Below are positions 26,063 to 37,926 of a stretch of DNA of 48,263 bases, piece after piece. Every line of letters begins with the position of its first letter. Position 1 is the stretch's first letter. The notes under the pieces are model-generated. The model searched no databases. It worked only from the letters and a program-made list of their open reading frames with translations, and was not told where the DNA came from. This DNA is from Fomitopsis serialis. Its lineage: Eukaryota > Basidiomycota > Agaricomycetes > Polyporales > Fomitopsidaceae. A program made the translations under genes and the position numbers. The DNA lies in the NCBI RefSeq assembly GCF_022376445.1, contig NW_025955262.1:1-48263 (forward strand), read 5' to 3'.

Positions 26063-27007
26063 CGAGAAGCGGCGAAATGCTCAACTGGTATATATTGTAA
26101 TGCTCTTGAATAGGATGCTCGCTGACATAAATTCTCGTTAGATAGCTGCCATTGTACTATGTGTATGTCGTGACAATATGGTTCAATCGATGTATGACTT
26201 ACTGTGCCAGTCGAGGGTACGTAACAGTATGCATACGGCTTCAGCTTCCCTGCCAGAATATAGTACAGTGCAATCACGATGGTGCGCTAGGAAAATGTGT
26301 GTACTGCTTATACTCATTCCGCAAGTAGCCACGGCGCAGGAGACATCGTCTAACGGCAGATCGTGTTTGAAGCCTGAGAGCTCCGTATGTTGATTCTGAC
26401 ATCCTATGCCCTCTATTGTAGTTGAATTCCGCAATGCTGCTAAGCTACGTACGCGCACAAAGAACGGCGTACTGTGGCTTCTAGTCTCATGCAGACGTAA
26501 GTACATTCGCGCGGGTGAACGGTCCCTGTAAAGGGCATCTGCATAGATACGCCGGTTCGACTCACCGACCCGTTGTATGACCAGCTGAACGTTGAACGTT
26601 GAACCCTGACAGGACGGTGTTTGAACGAATGATGAATGCTTGCATCACATCAGTTTGGCCGCACGTCGAATGCCCGCACCTGCGAACATGCAAGAGGCAA
26701 TGCATGGTCTCTATGAACTAGATGAGATTTGGTGAGAGCGTGCCAGAACTTGACCAGAATGAATACAAGGATGAGTTTGTGCAGACAAACATAGGCGCTC
26801 AGTGGATGTGAGCGTCGACAATATTATTGACATCCGCTCAGGGTCACAGCGACAGTAAACACGTACACACACCCCATACTTCGATGATGCCGAGTCGTAG
26901 ACGTCGTGCGACGTAGCATGATCCTAATGGTGATATCCTATAAAGTAGTCAGCCGCACGCACTCAATGAGCATATGTTGCGAAGATTACCGACCACCCGC
27001 ACTGTGA
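26063..27007. other. Intergenic region
   Basis: About 945 nt without a supported gene. A small tandem TGAACGT repeat occurs near 26585. A tRNA B-box-like GGTTCGACTC at about 26554 was checked, but no tRNA cloverleaf forms. Confidence 0.45.
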
Positions 27008-27334
27008 CTACCGCACTTCCTCAGTCTCCAGCCCCTTGGCGACGTCCTCCAGCCTGCTCCGCACTTCCTCTAGTCTGCCACCCTGCTTGTCCGCCTCACC
27101 ACGATGGAGCAACCGGATAGCCGCTCTCGTCTCCTTCACGAACTCGTACGATCGCTCGACAGACTCGTTGACGTCCTTGGACTGTCCACCAGCAAGAGAG
27201 GATGTCTCCGAAGGTACTGTCTTCGAGGGCGACGGAAGAGCAGAGCAGAGGTTGCAGTCTGATGCGCGCAGGAGCGCAAGGTCGCGAAGCGTGTCGCCGA
27301 GAGGCAGAGGGTTGCCTTTCTTCTTTGCCGGCAT
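27008..27334 (-). CDS. Small conserved-looking protein of unknown function
   Basis: Single-exon frame of 108 residues, starting MPAKKKGNPLPLGDTLRDLA. Not recognised as a named family. The N-terminus is basic (AKKKG), followed by a leucine-rich helix (DTLRDLALLRASD), a Ser/Pro-rich linker, and a charged helical second half that could form a coiled coil (SVERSYEFVKETRAAIRLLH, then GGRLEEVRSRLEDVAKGLET). Third-position composition and the balanced residue mix look like real coding, unlike overlapping frames on the other strand. No signal peptide or membrane segment. Confidence 0.6.
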   Translation of the reverse strand: MPAKKKGNPLPLGDTLRDLALLRASDCNLCSALPSPSKTVPSETSSLAGGQSKDVNESVERSYEFVKETRAAIRLLHRGEADKQGGRLEEVRSRLEDVAKGLETEEVR

Positions 27335-27962
27335 GATGTTCCTGAGCCTGACAGAGTGTGACGCGCTCGTAATGGATAATCGCGTAAAGCAGACGCCGTG
27401 GTGTTCAGAACTGGGCCAACACCGACATCGACGTTGAAGACACGGTGGATGTGGGCAAGATGTGGGCGGTCGTACTGTTCACTAAGCGCCTGACTGAAGC
27501 ACGGCAAGTCAAGTCGTCTTCACGCCGACAGACCCTTCACTGAGTCACTGACGGGTAGCGTGTACATTCATGTATAACACAGGATCACAACAACATTCTT
27601 GAACGTAGTCCAATGACTCCGACATATGACATAGAGAAAAAGAATCAACGGAGTCTTGAGTACATAAGGCCTAAGTTCCTGGAGTCTATTGTCCCCCGTC
27701 GCAAGGCCCGTGGCTGGGAGAACGGTGAAGGATGACTAGATGAGAGGTTAACATCCTGAAGCCGTTTATAGAGTGCGACTCACCATAAAGAAATACAGCG
27801 TAGCGGTTACAAGGTTACCTATGAAATCGCAAGAGTCGGCATGTAGACTTCAAGGCATGCTAATGAAGTAACACTCACGATGAGCCGATATCTTCTATGG
27901 TATAAAAATCCGAAATCCAAAACACAACAACGAATCCAAAACACATAAAGAAAAACAGTGAG
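27335..27962. other. Intergenic region
   Basis: About 630 nt upstream of the small gene and downstream of monooxygenase 1. The A-rich stretch near 27900-27955 on the plus strand would be T-rich 3' flank of the monooxygenase. Nothing else seen. Confidence 0.5.
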
Positions 27963-29932
27963 TCAAAGATCGGCACCGACTTTGACAATATTGAACTTGA
28001 ATGTACCGGGTAGTACGCGCGCCGCACGCTCCTGCACGAGCCCCCACTGGACCCACCAGTCGTCCGCCTCTTCCTCCGGATCAAATATGAAGATATCCCG
28101 GATGGCCTACCGCCCCGCGTCAGCGTCACGCACCCAGATCTGGCGAAAACAACCCAGACGAACCTCCTCGGTATACCACGCCGCCTCTTCGTTGCCCATC
28201 GACTCCACGACGTTCTTGAGCGTCTTCGCCTGGAGGATCCCGGGCGGCATCGACATCGATGCGGGGTTCGTGCTCTGCGCCTTCTTGACCGACTGCACGC
28301 GCCGTTGCCGGTTCTCCGCGAACGCGGCGAGGAAGCTCGGGATCTGCTCGCGGCGGTGCAGGTAGCTGAACAGCCGCCCGAGCATCATCCCGTCGCCCGC
28401 GGCGATGCTGACCGCGTACAGCGAGCCAGTCTGGTAGATGAAAGGCATCTGAGTGCGCGGAGAGGGGAGGGGAGGGGAGGGGAAGGGAAGCTTACGGTGA
28501 GTGGGTGCGCGGCCTCACCGATGACGACGAACTGGCCGCATTCGTGCACCCAGTCTTCGATCTCCGGCTTGTCGGTGACGGGCATGGCCATGACTCTCGT
28601 GGCCATCTCGACCAACTTGATAAGCCTGGATCAAAGCGCCGTCAGAGGCATGCGGTCCCAAAGAAAAGCGGCACTGACCGGGGTTCACAGCTCTCCGACC
28701 TCATCACTGCAAGGAGCTCTTCGTTGCCTGACATGTAGACTGGTTGATTGACTAGGAGGTTCTCACTCCCATTGTCGGGCGCATAGATGTGTAGGTGGAA
28801 TTCGTTCCGCTTCTAGGGCCTCATGTGTTAATCGCCGTAGGCAACAGTGCTTCAGACTACGTACGATGGGGAAACCGATAACACCGCATCCGTGTCCTGC
28901 CCATGACCATGCGGTGCCGAGTCCCTGAACCATCGGCAGTTAGACTAGAGCGGTTGTAGATAGGAAAACTCACAACTTCGGGGAGAAATCCGGCCAGATC
29001 TGCTTCCAACTTGATTTTGTCCATGGGGACGACGGCGCTTCGTTCAAGCGTCAGTTGTGCGGACAGCTCTCCTTCGAGTGGGTCGCTCACTTGTACAGAA
29101 CCATCCCCGTTGAGCGCGTTTCGTCTTCCTCAGGCTCGAGCATGAGTGACCGCGAAACGCTGTGCGTGCCATCCGCGCCGACAATAACGTCGGCTGTGAC
29201 CTGCTCCCCGCTTTCGAGAGTGACTGAAGGCCTCTCCCCGCTCAGATCAACCGTGACGACCTTCGCATTGCCTCGCAAATTCGCCCCGGACGTGACGGCG
29301 GTCTCGTAGAGCACCCGGCGGAAATCTGCGTACTGCTCGAGAACCGTCAGAACAGCGATAGACAATGTTGACTGCCAATGACGCACGTGCATCCCGAGGA
29401 AAACTCCGCCGCTTTCCGTCTTGAAGTCGTGTACCCATTCGCCCCGTGCAACGACCTCTCCGGTTTCACCTGATGGACCGTATTCGGGTCATGAACAGAT
29501 CGACACGGGGTTACCAAAATAATCCTTACATTGCATGAAGCACACATATTGCTGCATGTAAGAAATATCGCGGAGTTGCTCCTCGAGGCCCCATCGGAAG
29601 TAGAGCCTGGACATATTGGGTGCGAGCCTGCACCCGCCCGCCAGGTTCGTCTGGTACCATCAGTAGCCAGATCAGTCGTGGTCCCTGCAGAATTAGATGC
29701 ATCACGCTCACTTCCTGGAAATCATTTCCCTCTTCCAGCAATGTGACCCTGTGTCCTGTCCGCGCGAGAGCAATTGCAGCGGTGAGACCTGATATGCCTC
29801 CGCCGATGATCAGAAAATCGACCACAAGGAGGTCTGCATCCTGGGGAAGAGACCGAAATGAGCCGTTTGGATCGCTCCTCCCAATCGATAGCGCGTCTAA
29901 ATCACCTGCATGTTGAGTACCGTGCTCGCCAT
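27963..29932 (-). CDS. Class A FAD-dependent monooxygenase (salicylate hydroxylase-like), copy 1
   Basis: Flavoprotein hydroxylase that would use NAD(P)H and O2 to hydroxylate an aromatic or similar substrate, unknown here. Eleven exons: 29906-29932, 29712-29840, 29530-29650, 29387-29469, 29091-29332, 28974-29037, 28865-28924, 28679-28812, 28496-28625, 28164-28430, 27963-28106. They join in phase into 466 residues. Motifs are DFLIIGGGISGLTAAIAL (FAD Rossmann), NLAGGCRLAPNM, VIVGADGTHSVSR (DG loop with Arg), and VVIGEAAHPLT (GD motif with Glu for Asp). C-terminal DPEEEADDWWVQWGL is shared with copy 2. The short first exon (MASTVLNMQ) is inferred; no ATG lies in frame within exon 2. Intron 9 holds a G-rich tract. 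Head-to-head with copy 2 across 2.8 kb, suggesting an inverted duplication and perhaps shared regulation. Confidence 0.88.
28461..28490 (+). repeat. G-rich tract with quadruplex-forming pattern in monooxygenase 1 intron
   Basis: Plus strand carries repeated GGGGA units (four runs of four G, then one of three) inside intron 9 of the minus-strand monooxygenase. The G-rich strand is the transcribed template. It meets the usual G-quadruplex pattern; function unknown. Confidence 0.7.
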
Positions 29933-30393
29933 CTCGCCAGGGTGAATACGCAGGACGGTCGCCGGTGAAGCTTCGAGTTGGCAGTGGCCCTCACGGTCTA
30001 TAGACGGTCATACGCGAGAATGTGGAGAATGCATAGGGGCATAGATGAGGGGGGTTTCTGCCCCGGCTTTTTCTGCAACCGCCACGGCCGACGAACAGAG
30101 CATGTTCCGCCATTGCTTGACAGATTGGCATCTTACAGGGGCTCAACGGTTCTGGAGCAAGGTACGACGTCGATATCATCGGATCGGGCACCTAACGGGT
30201 GTTATAGTACATCGCTGTGATAGGCTACATAGGAGTGAGCACGAAGTAACAAAGTTCTGGAATATGGAAGCACAAACCCGCGAGGGTCGGGTCCGGGTGG
30301 GATGCACTGCAGCCGAGCCGCTGGGTAAAAGTCGAATGCGCCAGTGAGGACGTTGCATGCGAAAACATACTGTACTCGAATACATATTGTCAG

Positions 30394-30440
30394 CTTCAAG
30401 CACCAGTTTTCGGAAATTCCTTACCCGCCGGTGCTTGAAG
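30394..30440. repeat. Perfect 11-bp inverted repeat
   Basis: CTTCAAGCACC at 30394-30404 and GGTGCTTGAAG at 30430-30440, spacer 25 nt. The related CAAGCACCGG recurs at about 30822-30831. Lies in the region between the two monooxygenases. Confidence 0.55.
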
Positions 30441-30669
30441 ACAGCGCGAAGGTGTTCAAGAAATTCGAAGACGTAGTAGATGTTGTCACGCGCATAACCA
30501 TGAAGCGATATGGCTCGATTCGATTCGGCCCTCTCAATTTATCAATCCATAGTTCCGACTTGAATCTGGCCATTCTTTCCAGCCAAACCAGAAACCTGCC
30601 AGAAACGATACTGTAGACGTTTCGCCTTTGGCCAAAATTATGTCCCCGGAGGGGGAGGAGAACCGGGAG

Positions 30670-30734
30670 GCCGCGCCACACAAGCCACCGGGGATCCCTC
30701 GGGCGTCTGTCGCAGGTGGCTGCTGTGGCGCGGC
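30670..30734. repeat. Strong GC-rich hairpin
   Basis: Arms 30670-30689 and 30715-30734. GCCGCGCCACA pairs with TGTGGCGCGGC (11 bp), then a 3x3 internal loop, then GCCACC pairs with GGTGGC (6 bp), closed by a 25-nt loop. Seventeen of 20 positions pair. Candidate structured transcript element, regulatory site or mobile-element remnant. Confidence 0.65.
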
Positions 30735-32717
30735 AGGTCGGCATTGCGGAGGCCCGGGGAGTTCGGAAGCTCACTCGTCCGCGAGATAACTTACCACTGG
30801 GGCCCTCCTCCTCCTCCCTGACAAGCACCGGGCAAATAAGTAGATGAGCATGTCCACTCAAGCTAGGGCTAAGTTACTTACATAGAGAATGGCGAACGGG
30901 TTGAGGAAGGCAGGCCCGAGTTACTTCGATGTGTTCAAATTACATTCGCTAGCGCCCCGAGAAGCTAACGACCTCGAGGCTCGCTTACAGCCAGCGCCAC
31001 TGGCAGTCAGACTCATCGTCCGTGACATGTTGACACCGGCACCTGCTATAACTTCAGTTCAGTGGAGATGGGGCCGCCGGGTTGACTGGAACATCATTAT
31101 AGGTACGCCGTACAACTGCCCAAAACATGATCACAAACAATCAGGTGCGGTCCGTGCCAGTGTAAGGACGGTAACTTGAACTTACCTTCGCGCCCATCAC
31201 GAGATACCGATCCTAGCAGCAGCAGTGCTTCTCGATCTCAGAATGATGATGAGCATGCCGACGCGGAGCCTCGACACCGTTCGGTCACCCTGGTACCAAG
31301 AAGTCACCGTTACAAAGGTTATCCCAAGGCGAGTCGTCTTATCGGAGCACGCGTCGCCATGCGCAGGCGTACTTAGAAGCAATACATCTCGCATTAAGTA
31401 TTTCCTCTGTACATAGCTCGCCGTCTCGGTACTTCGTGCTGGTCATGAACTCAAAGTGCCAACGGTAGGCGCGAACACGCACGGCCTTCCATCCGATGCA
31501 GACGACCTTATGCTGACGACAACATTCCCATCAGATGTGTCGAGATGTTACCGACAAAGACACTCATCTCATTTGCATCTCATGGCAGTAAGAGTGCCAG
31601 GCTTTCTGTGGGTCATAGTAGCCTCGTATACAGGTACGCCGAGAATCATGTACACGTACACACACCGGGCGACCGTGGCGGCGTCCCATTGTGACCGTGT
31701 CTGTGCATGAAGCTTAACACAACTCGAGTCGCCATCGAAGTGCAACTGGCTTTTGAGTTTTAGGGTTGTAGTTGCGTAGATTCCGGACGAATCAGGAAGG
31801 ACAGGCCCAGGAGGAGGAGGACCCGAGGAGGTCGTCCTGCTGACGCAGCGCTCGTGACAGCCGAGAACTCGTTGTGCCAATCAGCCGGGCGAGGCGAGGT
31901 TACACCTCCGTTTAGTGCGGAATAAGGCAGCTACGGAGGCGCGCTGTAGCAACGTGCCTTTGCTTCTAGGGACAGGCCGTGTCGTATGGGCTAGAGGCGG
32001 GTTGGATGTACCACCGGTGCAGCCCTCTACCTGTTGTGGTCGTGTACTGCGACGATTTGAGAATGAACTGGGCCTTGCAGACTGCATGGCACGCAGGAAC
32101 AGGGGTAATTCGTCACGCGGCTTCTCGGGCTTCTCAGCCGTCCCCCGAGATTGCGATCCTACCGATAGTTCTTCCCGCACCTGTCACCACAACAGCCGGG
32201 CACCAAAACGCGGAACTCTGCCTCCGCGTGGTCACGGTGGCACGGGAATGCATCCTTGCTCCTCCCTCCCTCCCTCCCGGCATAACCTCAGCACGTCTGG
32301 CAATGTGCTTGCCTTCCAGAGGGCGACAGGCACTGCAATTAATCACGCCGCAATACATGGTATTGATTATTTAGTGCCCAGGGCGAGCAGATCCAGCAGA
32401 ATGATCTGTCGTTCCACGGCACCTGTAGCGTTCTCGGCCAATCAGCTCTGTCGAAGGCTGCCGTCTTGCTCGGCGGCCCGCCAGCACGTCCCCAGACCTG
32501 TCCCCGTGGAACACGCGCGCTGGTTCGTATCCGCCTCGGACCCATTTGCAGGTGCAAATAAAGCCTAGATCGGATCCGCCATTGGCGATCGCGGGGCGCA
32601 GCCCTCCTATAATACGATGCTCGTCTCGTGGACTGCAGCCCTTCTCGGCTCGCAGGCCTTCCAGTACCCCCCACAGTGTATATCTACTACATCTAGAATT
32701 GACTGCACGACGACGCC

Positions 32718-34676
32718 ATGGTACGCACCCTTCGCTCTGGCTCGTGAGACGCGAACTTATGCGGCTGCGCGGATGAGCAGACGACCCAGAGGAGGAACAC
32801 CGCAGACTTTTTCCCAATCCAAGTTGTGATCATCGGCGGCGGCATCGCAGGCCTGACCGCGGCGATCGCGTTCAGCCGTGTCGGGCATAGAGTGGTGGTG
32901 CTAGAACAAGATGCAGACCTGAACGTGGCAAGTCTCACCGTTCCCTATTGACGACCCTAACCAAGCGACGTCCGACAGACACGATATGCGGGGGGATGCA
33001 GACTGGCACCCAACATGGCGTCGGTGTTCAAGCGCTGGGGCTTGGAGCCCCGCTTGAGGCAGATAGGTGTGCTCATGGACCACGCCGAATTTCCCGGATG
33101 TGAGTATGCTCTAGCACGCTTTTGGACCACACTCACGTTCCGTGCAGTTCAAAGTGGTCAAGCTGCGGCCGGAGGTGACTGGGCGGACGACATGACGGTG
33201 GAGGCAGGAGCAAAGCACTTCGGCATGCGGGTAAGTCCGTTCGCAAAGGGCCACAGACAGTTCCGTGATGTCCCACCTGCCAGTACGAAGACTTCCGCTG
33301 GCTACTTGCCGACACTGCCAGAGCATCTGGGGTGATCATCCGACCCAACTCTCGGGCGGTCTCTACATCCGTCAAACCAGACAGCGCAACGGTGAAGCTT
33401 GTTTCTGGAGAGCTGGTGGCGGGGACCTGGTCGTAGCCGCAGACGGCTTGAACGAAGTGGAGGGAAAGCTTCCCATCTCTCGACCGATGATGTTGGGTGA
33501 TCGGGAGTATTCAACATACAAAAAGCTGATGCTATACAAGTAAGTCCACTTCTCCCGAACTGTCGACGCACGTTGCTTAGCCTTTCCCCAGCGCTCTTAT
33601 CCCTGCGTCAGCAATGCGTGAAGACCCCATCCTAGCGCAGATGCTGCCCAAAGGTGTAGGTGTCTGGGCATGGTTTCACTGCTCTTCCGCAGCGTTCTCA
33701 TATACTTGTCCAAGATCGATCATGGCGCCGTGTACTCTTGGTATGGCGACTCGTACGGTGCCATCGGGTTCCCAACGGTCAGTCTCGCCGCGCCGAACAT
33801 CCGCAGTGTAGCTCACGCCAGCACGCCTCAGAGACTGGACGAATTCTGTCTGCACATATACATCCCTACGCCCCACCCCTCCGAGGACAAGATCACCGTA
33901 ACAGGGCCGGACGAGCTCGTCAAAGTCGTGACAGCCGGCAAGGCCGAGCCTCGGTGCGTCGCGTCTGTCTGTCTGTCTCTCGCGGCGTGGTGTCCATAAC
34001 GCGCGCATACACGCAGACTGCAGAAGCTCGCCGCAGCCGCGCACACCGTGGTCGGTATCCCGCTGAAGGACCGCCCGTCCCTCGAGGACTGGGCGCACCC
34101 GGACGGCCCGATGATCGTCATCGGGGAAGCCGCGCATCCGCTCACGGTAAAGCCCACCTCGCCCCCTCCCCGCGCCCAGCACTGATACTACACACCGCAC
34201 AGAGCGGCTCGCTGTCCGCGCTGAACCTCGCCGTGGGCGACGGCGTGTTCCTCGGCCGGCTGTTCAAGAACCTCCACCGGAAGCAGCAGATCAGCGCCTT
34301 CCTGGGTGCCCTGGTCGAGAACCGCCAGAAGCGCATCGCCGACGTCCAAAAGTCGGAGCGCCTCAACCCGACTATCATGTCGCTGCCTGCGGGCGTGGAG
34401 CAGGCGCGGTACCTGAAGACGACCGTGCAGCACATGAGTGACGAGGGTGCAGTTACCTTCGGGGAGGAGGTATGCGTTGCGAGCGTCCCCGCCACGTACC
34501 CGCTGCTGACCACGGTACAGGCGATCAGGAACACCTTCGCGTACGACCCCGAGGACGAGGCCGACAGCTGGTGGGAGGAATGGGGCCTGCTGCAAGAACG
34601 CGCCGCGAAAATCACGCCGATCACACCGCTGAACCTCAACTCCGAGTTGCACGCGCGCATCCAAAGCATCTCCTGA
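32718..34676 (+). CDS. Class A FAD-dependent monooxygenase, copy 2, one frame break
   Basis: Paralog of copy 1 with near-identical exon lengths: 32718-32720, 32781-32924, 32979-33099, 33148-33230, 33284-33539, 33592-33655, 33715-33777, 33832-33953, 34017-34146, 34203-34469, 34521-34676. Motifs are VVIIGGGIAGLTAAIAF, YAGGCRLAPNM, VVAADG and VIGEAAHPLT, with end DPEDEADSWWEEWGL. In exon 5 the frame breaks at 33421-33424: GGGG after GTGGC, where five G would keep GELVAGDLVVAADG open. After the DG loop it reads LNEVEGKLP, without the S..R of copy 1, so FAD or NAD(P)H contacts may differ. No ATG lies in frame before VVIIGGG; the best start is an ATG followed immediately by an intron (ATG|GTACGC), giving MTTQRRNTADFF. 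About 469 residues if the missing base is allowed for. Possibly non-functional. Confidence 0.8.
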
Positions 34677-35555
34677 AGCCTCGGCTCGTCAACGACCATC
34701 ACGTCCGCTCCGTTCGTCCACGTCATGACTTACGACTTCCGTTCATGTGTTTCATTTTGGTCACTCGATGGGACTCTGCAGTATTCTGTATACCCTGTAG
34801 CATCCCTCGCCCGGTCACCGCCTGTCGGATGGACATTCGGATGATGTGTATGCTTTCATCGCGGCCCTATAGCAAACATGCAGTGTATCCAGTACTGGTC
34901 AATATTAGTCTCCCTTAGGTAGACTCTAAACGCGACCTTTTGAGTGGGGGCGGCGTTGCATTACAGGTTCAGGCTGACAGGAGCAGCAACAGTGGGGCGT
35001 GGGTTGTACCTTGCCGGAAGAATCCGACCACTCTGTCTGATCCAAGTCTGATCAACTCTCCATTCGACGACGCGTTCAGGCCTGTTCAGGCCCCGAAACC
35101 GATGAGTCCAGACCAAGTCCAGACCTTGCGCGCTCAGGAAACGCTTCTTTCTGATGCTTCTCATGGATCGCATCCAGATTGCGACTATACGAGACGCCGA
35201 AGTCGCATGCGGTTTCCGCACAGAAATCGCTGGAGCGCTATCTGCACCCTGGAAATGCACGTTCCAAAGGGCCAAGATTGGGCCAAGACACTTTCGGTCT
35301 GAGGCATCGCAGGCGCCTCAGCCGAGTCTGGCTGGCCAGCTTACCGCCCGGTGCGATAGTAATCGAACCGATGTGAAGTGGATGCAGAAACGTGATGTAT
35401 TGATACAGCATGCAAATTGACCTTGGTCCAGCTACTGTGAGCAGTATGTCAGATCGTGGCCAACACACAGCAAGATTGACGCACAGCAGTGAGTGATAAG
35501 TTATGCGGGGCAGCCATTCGTCCCCAATGTTCCCCATACAAACCGGATGCAAACC
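34677..35555. other. Intergenic region between convergent genes
   Basis: About 880 nt with 3' flanks of monooxygenase 2 and the HbrB-like gene. A small CTGAGGC/GCCTCAG-type inverted repeat lies near 35299-35324. No gene recognised. Confidence 0.45.
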
Positions 35556-37926
35556 CTATCTTGGGGTGTTCATGCCAACCATCCGCTCAACGACGGCCTG
35601 CGATGTCGGTGGTGAGCGCCACGCGATCGTCGACAGGCCAACGACGATGAACCATAGTGCTACCCACCTGGGCCTGGTCCCAATCCATGTTCTCCTCCTC
35701 GTCCTCTTCCACCTTGTTCTCCTCGCCGGTGACGCCCAGTCCCCATCCACCATCAACGCGCTCAGGATCCGGACTCCTAACCACACCACAGTCAGCTCCC
35801 GCCCGGATAACGACTGATTTCCGCTCAATTGCCACCGTACCTCAGCGAATCCAAGAACTCCTTATCCCGCTCCCGCAAGTGCGTCAGATGCGCGAAGCGC
35901 GCCGCCATCCTCGGCGTCTCGTCCCCGCCCCCGTCCTCCTCGCCCTCCTCGCCCTCTGCATTCGCGTGCACACCGCTCGGCCGCCGGATACCGGTCCGCC
36001 TACGGTCATACTTCTGCGCGATCCACCCCCGGCGATCGCGCGGTTGTGCTGTTGAGAGGTATGTGGCACTGCCGCGCTGCATGCTGCGCTCGAGCTGGGT
36101 GAGAGGTGCCCGAATAGCTCGGAGTAGGTGTTGCACGGCGGCTTCTCCCGCGGTGGGCTGTGGTGGTGCGGATGTCAGGGAGAAGGATAACGGCCGGGGT
36201 CGCTGCGATACGAGGACAAGGAGCCTTGATCGCATGTTCAGTTGTCGTATGTGCGTACGCGAGGGAAGGTAGAAACGCACATCTGCTGTAGCCGGGGCTG
36301 CGATGACAGCGGGCTCTCTGGCACGACGTCCTCCTTGGAGGCAGTCAGGCGGGAGTACATTCGATGGTAAATGGGTAGGATGACTGCGTCTCGGAACGAT
36401 TGCAGAGCGACAGTCCGGACGTCGATCTGCGGCGCGGACTGGAGCATGATGGAGGACATCGACCCTTTCCCGTTCCCGCCTGTAGGCGTCGTATTTGGCT
36501 TGTGACCTTTTGGCACACGATACAGAGAGGACAGAAGCGGATCGGTTTGTAGAGGTAGTAGAGCCTGTGATGCTGAACGGTGAATGCTAATACGATGGTA
36601 TCGACAAGCAACGCACCCCTTCGACATAAGGAAGCACCTGGTCCCAGAAGAAACCCCACAGCTCTACGATCCGTACTATAAGCTTCTCGTCGTCGATGTC
36701 GCTGATCTTCGCGTTCAGCGTGACCATTCCTGACGCGATGAGCTCCGAGGTGTCATGTTCCAGAATGGCAAATGCCTTCGCCGGGGACTGGGAAACGATC
36801 GTTTGAAGATGGCGCTTGACGAGTTGGTTCAGATCCTCGCTGTTTGCTGTTATAGCATGCGTGAATGTACGAAGACGTGCAAGACTCACATTGGCACACG
36901 GAGTGGCTCGCCGTTGAACAACGGAAGAACGAGGACATGGAGAGCTTGCCACGGCTCGTTCGAAGAAGTGGATGAGATATTGGGTAGACTTGAGTTGACT
37001 AGGGTGTGGGAGCTGGCGATCTGAGACGCCGCAGAAAGGGAGGGTGCGAGGGTAGGGAGATGTGAATGCGCAAGATTGCCTAGGCGATGCATCTCGCGCG
37101 AGACGAGCTTGGAGTCATACGTACGGGCAGAGGCCTAAGGGAAGAGCAACGGTGTGAGCCATGTGCGGCGAAGCATGGAAATGAACTTTGTATGCTTCGA
37201 GGTGATAGGATCACGGGGGCGGCTGCGACGACCTGCATTGCTCTCACCATCGCGCAGTGCATGAACAGCTGTCAATCAAGCGACAACCCTGACTATATGC
37301 GCGCCAGTGGGTGGTCCAAAACTTATGGCATTCTGGTGCTGATGCAGTGATATGTGGATCCAGCTGCGTGCATGGTACCGAGTGAGCTCAACTCCAATAT
37401 AGCAGCGTCGATCCTCTCCGTCCACGGCCTAAGGAGACCATGCCCTCTGACTGCCTTCTCATCGGGAAACGATGCTGCCCCGCATCCTGTCACAAACTGT
37501 GATGTATGAATATAAGCGCACCTTGGTGGGCGATGTATGGCCTTTCTGGTGTGTGGACGGGGTCGCCATGGCCGGCACGGGGGAGGCGGTCAGTTCGCGA
37601 GGGGTGCCGGATGCAGAGTCGCCTCTAGAGTGGGTGCGGGCTGAGAGAGGACTGGAGGCACTTCGTTGTCCGACAGACGAGCCGACGGATGCAGAAGACA
37701 AAAGCATGTCGGACAAAAAGGCGAGTCTCTTGGACGGCTGGGGATCAGCGCCGGCATGGCCAGCGCTCGTGTCCGGATGGCCAGCGGCGCTCATCGCGTT
37801 GAGGGGGAAGCCTGTCGCGCGCGGTGTCTCGTCGCCCTGGCTCGACGACCGTCGTCGTTCGGGCGTGCGCGCGAAAACGCCGCCCTCCTGGGAGCATCTT
37901 CGGTGATGATGGGGCCCGCCGACCAT
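35556..37926 (-). CDS. HbrB/Bit61-like TORC2 subunit
   Basis: Matches the HbrB domain family (yeast Bit61/Bit2, animal PRR5/Protor), accessory subunits of TOR complex 2 acting in growth and polarity at the plasma membrane. Seven exons: 37522-37926, 36890-37134, 36617-36839, 36281-36564, 35841-36224, 35668-35776, 35556-35597, joining in phase to 563 residues. The N-terminal third is Ser/Thr/Pro-rich and disordered. The domain opens ARTYDSKLVSREMHRLGNLA, then LPLFNGEPLRVPIEDLNQLV, VELWGFFWDQVLPYVEGALL, PLQTDPLLSSLYR and the AVILPIYHRMY helix. The end, EENMDWDQAQAVVERMVGM, comes from two small exons that a plain open-frame reading misses. Intron 1 is long (about 390 nt). The start at 37926 is the first plausible Met; a longer N-terminus is possible. 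Confidence 0.87.

Larger units (their letters stand above)
29933..32717. other. 2.8 kb between divergent monooxygenases
   Basis: Shared upstream region of the two paralogs. It contains inverted repeats at 30394-30440 and 30670-30734, plus G-rich (30648-30660) and C-rich (30805-30818) complementary tracts. Open frames such as 30889-31179 (+) and 31915-32568 (+) show no recognisable domains. It could hold a decayed gene or mobile element, but I cannot identify one. Confidence 0.4.

Noticed and set aside
26554..26575. Possible tRNA B box (GGTTCGACTC)
   Set aside because: No matching A box, acceptor stem or anticodon arm around it; the T-arm pairs only four bases.
31915..32568. 217-codon frame upstream of monooxygenase 2
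   Set aside because: Rich in Arg, Cys and Ser with no domain, and overlaps equally long frames on the other strand.
33962..33980. TCTG microsatellite in a monooxygenase 2 intron
   Set aside because: Short, intronic and ordinary; noted but not of special interest.
35825..35840. In-frame stop after LDSLRYGGN as the end of the HbrB-like gene
   Set aside because: A GTACGG donor just before it and two further exons give the acidic MDWDQAQAVVERMVG end typical of the family.
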